Made by a program: the position numbers and the translations under genes. The notes under the pieces were generated by a model. It worked only from the letters and a program-made list of their open reading frames with translations, ran no database searches and was not told where the DNA came from. Of a stretch of 64,000 nt of DNA, positions 26,935 through 36,475 are shown piece by piece. The number at the start of each line of letters is the position of its first letter. The first letter of the stretch is position 1. This stretch comes from Levilactobacillus tujiorum. Its GTDB lineage: Bacteria > Bacillota > Bacilli > Lactobacillales > Lactobacillaceae. Location: NCBI RefSeq assembly GCF_012641185.1, contig NZ_JAAXLK010000008.1, positions 1-64,000 on the forward strand, given 5' to 3'.

Positions 26935-26994
26935 AAATTATGTATTCGCTTTCATAGTGACTACTCTAGGTATAACATGTTTCATACATAATTT
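26935..26994. promoter_or_regulatory. Paired 11-bp inverted repeat upstream of murQ
   Basis: AAATTATGTAT (26935-26945) and ATACATAATTT (26984-26994) are exact inverted repeats 38 bp apart, upstream of murQ. A possible -10 (TATACC on the minus strand) lies between them. A dimeric regulator such as an RpiR-type MurR could bind both halves; this is inference. Confidence 0.5.
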
Positions 26995-27360
26995 CAATTG
27001 TGAATATTAGTCTCGCGATATTCACCCACTTTTCCAATGATGAAAGCTAGCCTGACCAGCCGATTTAAGTTGCCTTGATCAAAACCAATTGATTTTCAAT
27101 TATTTTTCAAACAGCAGTAGATTTTGATCAGTGAAACTGGTGGAATGCTTGAATAAGAACGACCAACTGTAAGGTCACACGAGCTAAGATTTCCTGCTCA
27201 TCTTCAATTAAAAATCCACTAGACTAGCTTAACTAAAGCTACTCAAAATGGATGACTTTCAAAGACCAATTGCAAGTTCCGCCAGTTACTCGCCGAATGA
27301 AAACAAACTCGACTAAGCCTCCCCTGCATTCCTACATCATCGTTCCTTTTTTGCGGGCCA

Positions 27361-27400
27361 AAAAAAGAAGGCCACTCTCAATGACGAGAATAGTCTTCCG
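27361..27400 (-). terminator. Terminator of the oppA-like gene
   Basis: On the minus strand GGAAGACTATTCTC and GAGAGTGGCCTTC form an imperfect stem with a 6-nt loop, followed by seven T. The 360 bp between it and the murQ-side repeat contains no gene that I can support. Confidence 0.75.
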
Positions 27401-27441
27401 ATTTTATTTATGCTCTTTAATCCGGCAATAACGCCTAAGGC

Positions 27442-29088
27442 TTATTGCTGAACCTTCATCCATTGGTAACCACGACTCATCCCTGCCGGATTCCAAACAT
27501 AGCCCGTGACCTTGGCATTCCACATCTCAACCGTTGCGGGTTGATACAATGGAATGACGCCTTGTTGCGTCATCAGGCGCTTTTCAGCCTTAACCAAATC
27601 ATTGTACCGGGCAACCGGCTTATTGGCATCCTGATTTTCTGACCGCTTGACGTAATTGTCATATACGGCGTCAGAGAAGCCACCATTGTTATTGGTATTA
27701 CCCGTGCTCATCAAGGATAGGAAGTTAATTGGATCGGCAAAGTCTGCCCCCCAATTCGTCAAAACCAGATCAAAATTACCACTGTTAGAGCGACTCAACC
27801 GCGTCTTGTAAGGCAACGTATTGATCGCCACTTTAACGTTTGGTAACTTTTGCAAATCAGCCTGGATATCCTGCGCGACCGTCTTGGTCACACTGGTATC
27901 ATCGGCCAATAACGTCAAGTGCAGGTTCTTAGTGCCACTAGCTTGTAGTCCCGCCTTCATTAATTGCTTGGCCTGCTTCAAATCATGGGTCACCCCGCTC
28001 TTGACGTAGGCATCCTTGGCAAAGTCAGCCTTCGTCTTAGGATTTTGCATCAGGTTTTGAGAGACGAATCCTAGTGGGGCCTTAGACCCATCCCGCAAGA
28101 CATTCTTAGCTAATTGCTGCTTATCAATTGCCATGGACAGTGCCTGACGAACCTTAAGATTCCGCAGCGCCTTAACCCGCTTCTGATTCATCTGCATATA
28201 GTAGGTTGAGCCACCCACAAATGTCTTCATATCTTTGTTGTTCTTCAGGTTAGCGACCTGAGTCCCGTCCAGCGTGGTCGCATCCAATTTCTTTTGTTGA
28301 TACAGATTCAGTCCCGTCGAAGGATCAGCGACGACTTGGAAGTTCATCTTCTTCAACGTAATCTTCTTTTTGTCCCAGAATTTGGTATTTTTCACTAACT
28401 GCCAGTTCTGATCGGTTCCTTGCCACTTAGTCATCACAAACGGCCCGTCATACGCCGTCTTCTCGCTTGAGTGGCCGTAGCTCTTACCGTACTTGTCAAC
28501 AACGCTTTGTTCCTGCGGGAAGAACGTTGGGAAGGCCAGCAGTAACTTGAAGTAGGCCACTGGCTTACTCAAGGTCACCTGCAACTTGTACTTGCCCAGT
28601 GCCTTCACACCAAGTTGACTAGGCGCCACCGCCCCATTTTGGACTTGACTGTAATTCTTAATCCCCGCCATCAGGTACGCGTACTCTGCGGCCGTCTTGG
28701 GGTTAACCGTCCGTTGCCAAGAGTACACGTAATCTTGTGCCGTAACTGCCTTACCATCGTTCCACCGATTATCGTGTCGTAAATCAAAGACGTAGGTTTT
28801 ACCGTCCTTGCTGACCGTCGTCTTGGTGGCCATGGCGTTGATCAATTTTTCATTTTTACCTAAACGATACAATCCCTCTTGCGTGTGGTACAACTGCGTC
28901 AAGCTGGTCGAATCCGAGGCCTTAGAGACATCCAACGTCGTTACTTCCGACTTAGTCGCCAACTTAACCTCTTGATCCGCCGCTAACTTCCCCGATGTAC
29001 TGGACGTTGATGACTTACCGCAAGCAGCCAGACCGCCGATCACTAATGCCGTAACGCCCAGTAAAATTCCAAAATGCTTTCCTCTCAA
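27442..29088 (-). CDS. Oligopeptide ABC transporter substrate-binding lipoprotein
   Basis: A 548-residue family 5 (OppA/DppA) solute-binding protein. The signal peptide ends in a lipobox (GGLAACGKSS, Cys at about 23), so it is anchored to the outer face of the membrane. The VTLDVSKASDSTSLTQLYHTQEGLYR, DGKAVTAQDYVYSWQRTV and ALSMAIDKQQLAKNVL segments are family hallmarks. It starts at a TTG, 9 nt after AAGGAG. No permease or ATPase genes adjoin it, so it is an orphan binding protein that presumably serves a transporter encoded elsewhere. Peptide, pheromone or muropeptide ligands are possible. Confidence 0.9.
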   Translation of the reverse strand: MRGKHFGILLGVTALVIGGLAACGKSSTSSTSGKLAADQEVKLATKSEVTTLDVSKASDSTSLTQLYHTQEGLYRLGKNEKLINAMATKTTVSKDGKTYVFDLRHDNRWNDGKAVTAQDYVYSWQRTVNPKTAAEYAYLMAGIKNYSQVQNGAVAPSQLGVKALGKYKLQVTLSKPVAYFKLLLAFPTFFPQEQSVVDKYGKSYGHSSEKTAYDGPFVMTKWQGTDQNWQLVKNTKFWDKKKITLKKMNFQVVADPSTGLNLYQQKKLDATTLDGTQVANLKNNKDMKTFVGGSTYYMQMNQKRVKALRNLKVRQALSMAIDKQQLAKNVLRDGSKAPLGFVSQNLMQNPKTKADFAKDAYVKSGVTHDLKQAKQLMKAGLQASGTKNLHLTLLADDTSVTKTVAQDIQADLQKLPNVKVAINTLPYKTRLSRSNSGNFDLVLTNWGADFADPINFLSLMSTGNTNNNGGFSDAVYDNYVKRSENQDANKPVARYNDLVKAEKRLMTQQGVIPLYQPATVEMWNAKVTGYVWNPAGMSRGYQWMKVQQ

Positions 29089-29193
29089 ACTACTCGCTCC
29101 TTATCTAAATTTTAGCTGAATCGCCGCGTTTAACTGCGTCAACTCAGCCGAACACAAAACAAGAACCATCACCAGCGTGACGGCCCTCGTCGT

Positions 29194-30180
29194 TTACTGC
29201 TTATGTTGTTTCAATGCTTTATGGAACAATGAGTCAACCGGTTCTTGGTGGTAAATTAGATCCATCGCTTTACCAAACAATTCACCGACTGACAATACAA
29301 CGAACTTATCACTCTTCTTGTCATCTGGCAACTGAATCGAATCGGTGAAGACCACCTTTTCTAGTGGTGATTCGTCAATCCGTTCCGTCGCTTGACCAGA
29401 TAACACGGCGTGGGTCGCGCAGGCATAGACATCAGCCGCCCCCGCCGCTTTCAAGGCTTTGGCTGAAACCGTGATCCGCAGCGCCGTATCAATAATATCA
29501 TCCACTAGAATAGCGCGCTTACCTTTGACATCCCCGATAACCGCATCCGGATGAGTCGCGTTCTCTGTGTCATCCCGATTATCAATAATGGCAATCGGCG
29601 CACTCAACAACTCAGCCAACCGGCGCGCCCGGCTCACACCGGCATGGTCAGGTGCAACCACGACGAAGTTATCATCCGCCATCTCGGGATTATCTTCAAA
29701 GTAACTGGCCAATAAGCGATCACTCTGCAAATGATCAACCGGAATATCGAAGAATCCTTGTAGTTGAGCCGCATGCAGGTCTAACGCAATCACCCGGTTG
29801 ACCCCATCCATCTGCAACAACGAGGCAATTAATTTAGCCGTAATTGGTTCCCGTGAACGTGCTTTACGATCTGCTCGGGAGTACCCATAGTAAGGAATCA
29901 CGACATTAATCTTCTCTGCACTAGCGCGCCGTGCTGCATCGATCATGATCAGCAACTCCATCAAATTCGTATTGACGGGATCAGATACTGATTGGATGAT
30001 AAACAACTGATCACCACGAATACTTTCGTCAATGCTGATCTGAATTTCACCATCACTAAAATGTTTGATCGTTGCTTTACCTAGCTCAACGCCAGCAGCT
30101 TTAGCAATTTTTTCCGCGAGTGGCCGGTTTGAATTCAGTGCAAAAACTTTCATTCTGCCAGCTTCGACATGTTCTGCCAT
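29194..30180 (-). CDS. Ribose-phosphate pyrophosphokinase paralog, possibly non-catalytic
   Basis: A 328-residue protein with the full PRPP-synthetase fold: [34 protein letters not shown] and [18 protein letters not shown]. Several conserved sites differ. The ribose-phosphate loop usually reads DDIIDTAGT but here is DDIIDTALR. The flexible catalytic loop (DKRRPRPN in Bacillus) is DNRDDTENA, losing the Lys and Arg that stabilise the transition state. The pyrophosphate loop DLHAGQ is DLHAAQ. I infer a second, divergent Prs that may be regulatory or altered in activity. The ATG at 30180 follows GGGAGG. Confidence 0.8.
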   Translation of the reverse strand: MAEHVEAGRMKVFALNSNRPLAEKIAKAAGVELGKATIKHFSDGEIQISIDESIRGDQLFIIQSVSDPVNTNLMELLIMIDAARRASAEKINVVIPYYGYSRADRKARSREPITAKLIASLLQMDGVNRVIALDLHAAQLQGFFDIPVDHLQSDRLLASYFEDNPEMADDNFVVVAPDHAGVSRARRLAELLSAPIAIIDNRDDTENATHPDAVIGDVKGKRAILVDDIIDTALRITVSAKALKAAGAADVYACATHAVLSGQATERIDESPLEKVVFTDSIQLPDDKKSDKFVVLSVGELFGKAMDLIYHQEPVDSLFHKALKQHKQ

Positions 30181-30379
30181 AACAGCCTCCCAGTGGGTTT
30201 TCCCCAAGTTCATTTGTATTTTTTAATGGTCACACCGTGCAATCTTCAGCCGCATTAATCTGGCTGCATCAAATCCATAAATGACACAATCGCTCTTCAG
30301 ATTCAATTCACACAGTGCTTGTTTACTGTTTACATTATCGCAATCTTTGTCTGGAAACGCAACGATTCACGCCGCACTT

Positions 30380-32890
30380 TTAATTTGTTGCCATGAACTG
30401 AGCGGGCGTGACCCCCTGCATCCCAATCATCGGGTCAATCTGCTGACCTAACACTAACTCCGGTGTTAAGCGGTAATCAGCCGGTTGAACGGGGTCAGTC
30501 GCTGCCGATGAAGGCGTTTGCTGATCGGTGGCCTGCTTCGCCATTGTTTTCTCATCTTTGGTCGTCGTTTCTTCGGTAACTGCTGGCGTTGCTGCCTGAT
30601 CTGGTGCCAGCACGCCCTGAATCCGCATGGTCAGTGTTGTATGCCGATTAACCGACAGATTATTGACACACGCCGCAAACGCGTTAGGTTCCCCCAATAG
30701 AATCAGCATATCGGCTGCCCGCGTTACTGCCGTATACAGCAGGTTCCGTTGCAACATCCGATTATACTGACCCACCATCGGCAAGATCACCATTTTGAAT
30801 TCTGACCCTTGCGACTTATGGATCGACATGCAGTAAGCCAACGTCAATCGGTTCCAATCATTACGCGAATAGGTCACTTCAGTCTGTTCAAATGCAATCG
30901 TCAATTGGTCAGCTTTAATCTTCTTATCTTTAGCTGCCAGATCGATCCCCGTAACCGTTCCAATATCACCGTTGAAGACGTTATTTTCGGGGCTATTGAC
31001 GAGGTGCAGTACTTTATCGCCAATCCGAAATTTCTGCTGGCGAAATTCAACCTCTTTTGTTCGCTCAGACCGCCGTGGATTCAAAATATCTTGCAAAACC
31101 ACGTTCAACCGATCGATCCCAGCTGACCCACGATACATCGGTGCTAGCACCTGAATATCGCTGGCAGTAAAGCCCTTGGCATGCGCCTTAGCGACAATCT
31201 GATCAATCACATTTTCCACCTGGTTGGCGTGGCAAGGGATGAACGAACGGTCCGCCTGATTCTTAGTGAAGTCAGGTGGCAACTGTCCATTCTTAATGGC
31301 GTGGGCCAACGAAATAATCGACGAGCCATCCCCCTGGCGATAGATCGTATCCAGGTGAATCTTCTGCAGCTGATCGCTGGCCAACAGATCATGAAAGACC
31401 TGCCCAGGACCAACGGAAGGTAACTGATCCTTATCACCTACCAGAATCACCTGCATGCCAACTGGCACTGCCCGCAAGAGGGTCTTCATCAGGTACACAT
31501 CAACCATCGACGTCTCGTCAATAATCAACAAGCCACCTTCCAGATCCTTGGTAGCCGCGGCATCGAGATCTTCTTCACGTCCCGTCAGCCCCAACAAGCG
31601 GTGAATGGTGCTCGCCGGTAACCCCGTCGACTCACTCATCCGCTTAGCAGCCCGACCAGTCGGTGCCGCCAGTAAAATGGGAAACGGCTTTTCTTTGTAC
31701 TCGTTGATATCCAAAGAAACCTCATGGAGACGTGCGTACAAGTTCACCAAGCCACGAATGATGGTCGTTTTACCAGTCCCCGGTCCCCCGGTAAGCAGCA
31801 TGATTTTAGCTTTTACTGCGGCAGTTAAGGCGGCAGTCTGTGACTCGTCATACACAATGTCGGCCTGTTTTTCAACAATTCTGACCTGCTTGGCAATCGC
31901 TTCATCACTAAACCGTTGGTCATCGTCACCGCCCTGTAGCAAGCGCTGCAAGTGCTCGGCAATCTGCCATTCGGCGTCATACAATGTCTTGAGGTAAATC
32001 CGCTGATCATCCCCGACCACCTTTTGCTGTTTAGCCAATTCTAGCAGTTGATCGGCGATGTCCTGCGGATTGAGGCGCACATTGCGGGCGTTTTCCAACA
32101 AGCTCAAGGTATTCGCCAAGAGCGGCTTGGCCGTCGTGTACGTATCCCCATTCGCCACGGAAAGATCCGTTAAGGTCTGCAGCAAGCCGGCCCGCAACCG
32201 TTCCGGCTTGTCTGCTGCATAGCCTAGCTGTGTCGCAATTTGATCGGCCCGCTTGAAGCTGACCCCCGCGATATCTTCAGCCAGTTGATACGGATTTTCA
32301 TGAATGACATCGAGTGTCTTTTCCTCATAACGATTATAAATGGCGGCTGCCAACGTACTCCCAAAGCCATAGCCATTCAAGCCGATAATAATCTGCTCCA
32401 TGCCGTTGTTAGTTTGTAACTGGCTCACCAGCGTCGCCACGACCTTGGGTGACAAACTGAGCGGCTTCAAGACATCACTATCGTCTAAAATTTTCTCAAT
32501 GGCATTGGTCCCCAGGTTGTCGACAATCTTCTCCGCGGTTTTCTTACCCAATCCAGGGAAATCATCCCCACTGAGGTAGGCGATCACGCCACTCCGCGAC
32601 GTCGGCGTCTCATTTTGGTAATTATCCGTCTGAAACTGCACGCCATACTTGGGATGCTCGACTTTCTTGCCCGTAAACCGGTAGCTGACATCATCCTTGA
32701 CGTCCGCAAAGTTTCCGGTCACGACAATCTCATCTTCATGCCAATCTAAACTCGTCTCCGACACTTTGACCAACATCACTTTATAAAAACTATCTTGGCT
32801 GGCAAAGAAGACCGCACTGACGGTACCAACCACATAATCGGCCTGGTCACCCCGGTCCGATGCGAATAAATCCAGTGATTCAGTTGCCAT
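30380..32890 (-). CDS. recD2: SF1B DNA helicase RecD2
   Basis: An 836-residue 5'-3' helicase of the RecD2/TraA group found in bacteria without RecBCD. An N-terminal OB-like region precedes helix-hairpin-helix repeats (GDDFPGLGKKTAEKIVDNLG and GVSFKRADQI). The ATPase core has Walker A GGPGTGKT (about 368), motif II IIDETSMVD, GDKDQLPSVGPG and motif VI YTAVTRAADMLIL. The last 90 residues are low-complexity (Thr/Lys/Ala-rich) before a short conserved-looking end. It is linked to replication-fork and mismatch-repair functions. SD GAGGAGGAG; it follows the TPR gene in one operon. Confidence 0.93.
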   Translation of the reverse strand: MATESLDLFASDRGDQADYVVGTVSAVFFASQDSFYKVMLVKVSETSLDWHEDEIVVTGNFADVKDDVSYRFTGKKVEHPKYGVQFQTDNYQNETPTSRSGVIAYLSGDDFPGLGKKTAEKIVDNLGTNAIEKILDDSDVLKPLSLSPKVVATLVSQLQTNNGMEQIIIGLNGYGFGSTLAAAIYNRYEEKTLDVIHENPYQLAEDIAGVSFKRADQIATQLGYAADKPERLRAGLLQTLTDLSVANGDTYTTAKPLLANTLSLLENARNVRLNPQDIADQLLELAKQQKVVGDDQRIYLKTLYDAEWQIAEHLQRLLQGGDDDQRFSDEAIAKQVRIVEKQADIVYDESQTAALTAAVKAKIMLLTGGPGTGKTTIIRGLVNLYARLHEVSLDINEYKEKPFPILLAAPTGRAAKRMSESTGLPASTIHRLLGLTGREEDLDAAATKDLEGGLLIIDETSMVDVYLMKTLLRAVPVGMQVILVGDKDQLPSVGPGQVFHDLLASDQLQKIHLDTIYRQGDGSSIISLAHAIKNGQLPPDFTKNQADRSFIPCHANQVENVIDQIVAKAHAKGFTASDIQVLAPMYRGSAGIDRLNVVLQDILNPRRSERTKEVEFRQQKFRIGDKVLHLVNSPENNVFNGDIGTVTGIDLAAKDKKIKADQLTIAFEQTEVTYSRNDWNRLTLAYCMSIHKSQGSEFKMVILPMVGQYNRMLQRNLLYTAVTRAADMLILLGEPNAFAACVNNLSVNRHTTLTMRIQGVLAPDQAATPAVTEETTTKDEKTMAKQATDQQTPSSAATDPVQPADYRLTPELVLGQQIDPMIGMQGVTPAQFMATN

Positions 32891-32911
32891 CTGCTCGTCT
32901 CCTCCTCACAA

Positions 32912-33595
32912 TTACTTTTTCGTCGTCCCTTTTTGTGTCTGAATAAATCGTTCGATATCTGCTAACTTCTTCTGACCCTTTTCAAAGTACTGGGGATCCA
33001 AAGACTTCGCCTGTTTGAAATACTGGCCATAGTCTTCACCCTGAACCATCGCAACCAGTCCGCGGTCAAAATAAGCTCGGCCGTTACGATCGTCCAACTC
33101 TAAGACTTGATCGTAATACTGGGCCGCCTGCGACATATTCCCCAGCGCCAGTAAATTCTCTGCGACAACTTGCAGCGTCGCAACATCCTTAGGTTGGCTT
33201 CCCAGGGCGGTTAAGCTAAACACCAGCGCCCGTTTGTGATCACCACTCGCCATATAGCTTTGCGCTAGCATCAGGTAACCGGCACCCTTCCACTGTGCAC
33301 CTAACTGATCAAACTGCGCAATGGCTTTTGGATAGTCCTGGGCGGCATAGTAGACGTTTCCCAGTCCGTAATGAAGTTTCTCCACAACTTCTGCCTGCGC
33401 CGCAAATAACCCTAGGGCTTTCATCAACAGTTCCTCCGCCTGGGCAAAGGAATTGAGGTCGACTAATACCGTGGCTAATTCATAATAGGCATCTGCATCG
33501 CCGGGATGTAAATTAATCCGTTGTACCAATTCGTGAACCATTTGTTCAGAACGCTTCTTATCTTGCTCTCGTCCCTGCGTCTGTTTTTCTGTCAT
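32912..33595 (-). CDS. Tetratricopeptide-repeat protein
   Basis: A soluble protein of about 227 residues built of five or more TPR units: DADAYYELATVLVDLNSFAQAEELL, HYGLGNVYYAAQDYPKAIAQFD, GYLMLAQSYMASGDHKRALVF, VVAENLLALGNMSQAAQYYDQ and AYFDRGLVAM. TPR arrays mediate protein contacts; no partner is evident. The start is either the ATG at 33595 or the GTG at 33607, both after GAGG. It lies between a phosphatase gene (9-20 nt gap) and recD2 (21 nt), so a shared transcript is likely, and the same order is familiar from other lactobacilli. Confidence 0.85.
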   Translation of the reverse strand: MTEKQTQGREQDKKRSEQMVHELVQRINLHPGDADAYYELATVLVDLNSFAQAEELLMKALGLFAAQAEVVEKLHYGLGNVYYAAQDYPKAIAQFDQLGAQWKGAGYLMLAQSYMASGDHKRALVFSLTALGSQPKDVATLQVVAENLLALGNMSQAAQYYDQVLELDDRNGRAYFDRGLVAMVQGEDYGQYFKQAKSLDPQYFEKGQKKLADIERFIQTQKGTTKK

Positions 33596-33615
33596 CTCTG
33601 TGATCACCTCATGCT

Positions 33616-34275
33616 CTAAATCGTATCGGTTGGCGAAGCAGCCGCCGTCAAGAAACTGGTATTATTCCAATCCAACAGCTCAAAATGCTGGCCCGCATCC
33701 TTGGTTTCCAAAATGGTCACGCTGGTGTTGCGAATGCCGCCACGCTTTCGCAGCTCCGGCAATGGCGTACCGAGCAGCGCGTTGATTTCAGCATTGAGAG
33801 CCGCACCATGACTAACCACCAGTACATTAGCTTGTGGTTGTGGATTGGCAGCCACAATCGTTTGAATCCCGGGGGTCATGCGGGCAATAACTTCCTGAAA
33901 GGTTTCGCCGCCGATGCGACTAGTATCGTACTGATCAGGGTGATTGCGAAAGGCATCCAGTTCTGCCGGAAATTGCGCCTTCACGTCTTCGAAAGCCATC
34001 CCCTCAAGCTGACCTAAATGAAATTCCTCAAGCCGACTCATTAAAGTCAGGGGAACATGTTGATGCAGTTCCTTAACGATATGCTGAGCCGTCACACGAG
34101 CACGTCGAATAGGGCTCGAATAAGCATGCTGAAATTGCGTATGGCGTAAGAAACGTCCCACTTGAACCATTTGCTGGTAGCTCTCCGTTAAGAGCTCAGA
34201 GTCGCCGCCAGCGCCCTGAAAGCGCCCCTCCAAATTCCACTGTGTCTTTCCATGACGGACAAAGTATAATTTCAA
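33616..34275 (-). CDS. Histidine phosphatase (phosphoglycerate mutase-like) family protein
   Basis: A 219-residue phosphatase with the catalytic RHGKTQWN motif at 7-14 and the second His in VVSHGAALN. AYSSPIRRARVTAQHI supplies the phosphate-binding Arg, and EFHLGQLEGM the acid/base Glu region. This is the cofactor-independent branch that acts as a broad phosphatase (PhoE/CobC-like) rather than a glycolytic mutase. It starts at TTG (34275) after GGCAGG. It heads the phosphatase-TPR-recD2 transcript. Confidence 0.87.
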   Translation of the reverse strand: MKLYFVRHGKTQWNLEGRFQGAGGDSELLTESYQQMVQVGRFLRHTQFQHAYSSPIRRARVTAQHIVKELHQHVPLTLMSRLEEFHLGQLEGMAFEDVKAQFPAELDAFRNHPDQYDTSRIGGETFQEVIARMTPGIQTIVAANPQPQANVLVVSHGAALNAEINALLGTPLPELRKRGGIRNTSVTILETKDAGQHFELLDWNNTSFLTAAASPTDTI

Positions 34276-34530
34276 AGCCCGGTACCTGCCTTTCTTCTCT
34301 TAAGTTAACCGTGCGTCGCGACCACTGACAGCTAAACACCACGTTGCTGTACGCTGCCGGGTCTGCTCTTCTGCCGCTTAATGCGAACAGTCACATCACT
34401 TCATTATGCCAGTTTTTCGTTCATTTTCAAAGAATCAACGCTAAAAAACTGAAGGTTTCCCGCTGAAATGCCTACTTTATTCTTGCAATGGTAAATATTC
34501 ATATCGTCAAATTAGTGTAAACTGGTCGCA
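34276..34530. other. Intergenic region upstream of the histidine phosphatase gene
   Basis: No gene can be supported here. The region should contain the promoter for the phosphatase-TPR-recD2 transcript, but I see no consensus pair. It runs into the orphan 5' module of the dispersed element at 34531. Confidence 0.4.
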
Positions 34531-34655
34531 CTCCGGCTGTCAGGGATTCCGCCTACTGTGGGGACGCTTCAGCCTGGCAGACCACCAGTCTTCTCGCTCG
34601 ATTTGAAGCCACGAAGAACGCGTGTCTTTAAAGTCGCCCGTGCGGGTAAGCCTAG
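34531..34655 (+). repeat. Dispersed structured intergenic element, copy D (5' module only)
   Basis: Starts CTCCGGCTGTCAGGGATTCC and resembles the first half of copies C and F (GGCTGGCAGAGATTCC, then CGCCTGCTGTGGGG). Its later part, with CGTGTCTTTAAAGTCGCCCG, matches copy A next to the IS end (CGTGTCTCCAAAGTTGCCCG). The 3' multi-hairpin module is absent. It lies between the mnmA terminator and the phosphatase gene. Confidence 0.65.
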
Positions 34656-34660
34656 AAACA

Positions 34661-34696
34661 AGAAAGAGGCCAAGACAAAAGTCTCGACCTCTCTTC
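34661..34696 (-). terminator. Terminator of mnmA
   Basis: AGAGGTCGAGAC and GTCTTGGCCTCT pair (with wobble/mismatch) around TTTT and are followed by TTCTT on the minus strand. Confidence 0.75.
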
Positions 34697-34781
34697 AGCT
34701 CCGAACGTATCCGGCTGAAACGTGAAACCAGCTAATCGCTCTTTGTCCCGCGTTCTCCTAATATTTAACTTAATGATAGGA

Positions 34782-35924
<1,143 letters not shown>

Positions 35925-36074
35925 TCATTCAGATTCTGGAGAATCTACGATTTGAAGGTCGCATAAATCCAGTATTGCCTAGTTTACCCATTTTGCACTA
36001 GTTTTGCAAGCCTGGCGTTTCCTTTCAGAAAGGCCGTAGTACTTGGCTCGTCACCTTAGGAAATCCGTCTGAAT

Positions 36075-36123
36075 AAAAAGGACCAATCTGTTCTGGCAAA
36101 CTGCCAGTTCAAATCAGTCCTTT
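36075..36123 (-). terminator. Terminator of the mtnN-iscS-DUF1831 group
   Basis: AAAGGAC and GTCCTTT enclose an inner CTGGCAG/TTGCCAG pairing and are followed by further T on the minus strand, directly after the DUF1831 stop. Confidence 0.85.
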
Positions 36124-36129
36124 GGTAAT

Positions 36130-36474
36130 TTACGCTTTCTTTTGTAAAATCTCGCGGTCAATCAGGTTCTGCAAAATAAAGTGGTACTGTTCAACGTTAC
36201 CCTCGGCGTGCGCACCCTTAAAGATGTTGACCCGCCGGTTGCCAGAAGCATTAGTCGTTGACATTTTAAAGCCACTTAAATCCTTTGCCACGACCACGCG
36301 GAGCATCTGGTTACGGTTATAGGGTGACGTTGGATCCACAGAACGCTCTAACGAGTAATTACCTGCGTTGGACAGTTGAAACCCGACATCCTTCAAAGCG
36401 TACGGCTTGATGTTAGGATTCAGTTCATAAACGTCTGGATCACCATCAACTTGCATCTGCTTTTCAAATAACAC
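36130..36474 (-). CDS. DUF1831 domain protein
   Basis: A 114-residue cytosolic protein of the lactobacillal DUF1831 family, recognised from the VDGDPDVYELNPNIKPYALKD opening, the DPTSPYNRNQMLRVVVAKDL core and the HFILQNLIDREIL end. It is alpha/beta with no membrane segment. The function is not known. The GTG start lies 1 nt after the iscS stop (GAGGTGAAGTAACGTG), so it is translated together with the cysteine desulfurase and may act with it. Confidence 0.8.
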   Translation of the reverse strand: MLFEKQMQVDGDPDVYELNPNIKPYALKDVGFQLSNAGNYSLERSVDPTSPYNRNQMLRVVVAKDLSGFKMSTTNASGNRRVNIFKGAHAEGNVEQYHFILQNLIDREILQKKA

Positions 36475-36475
36475 G

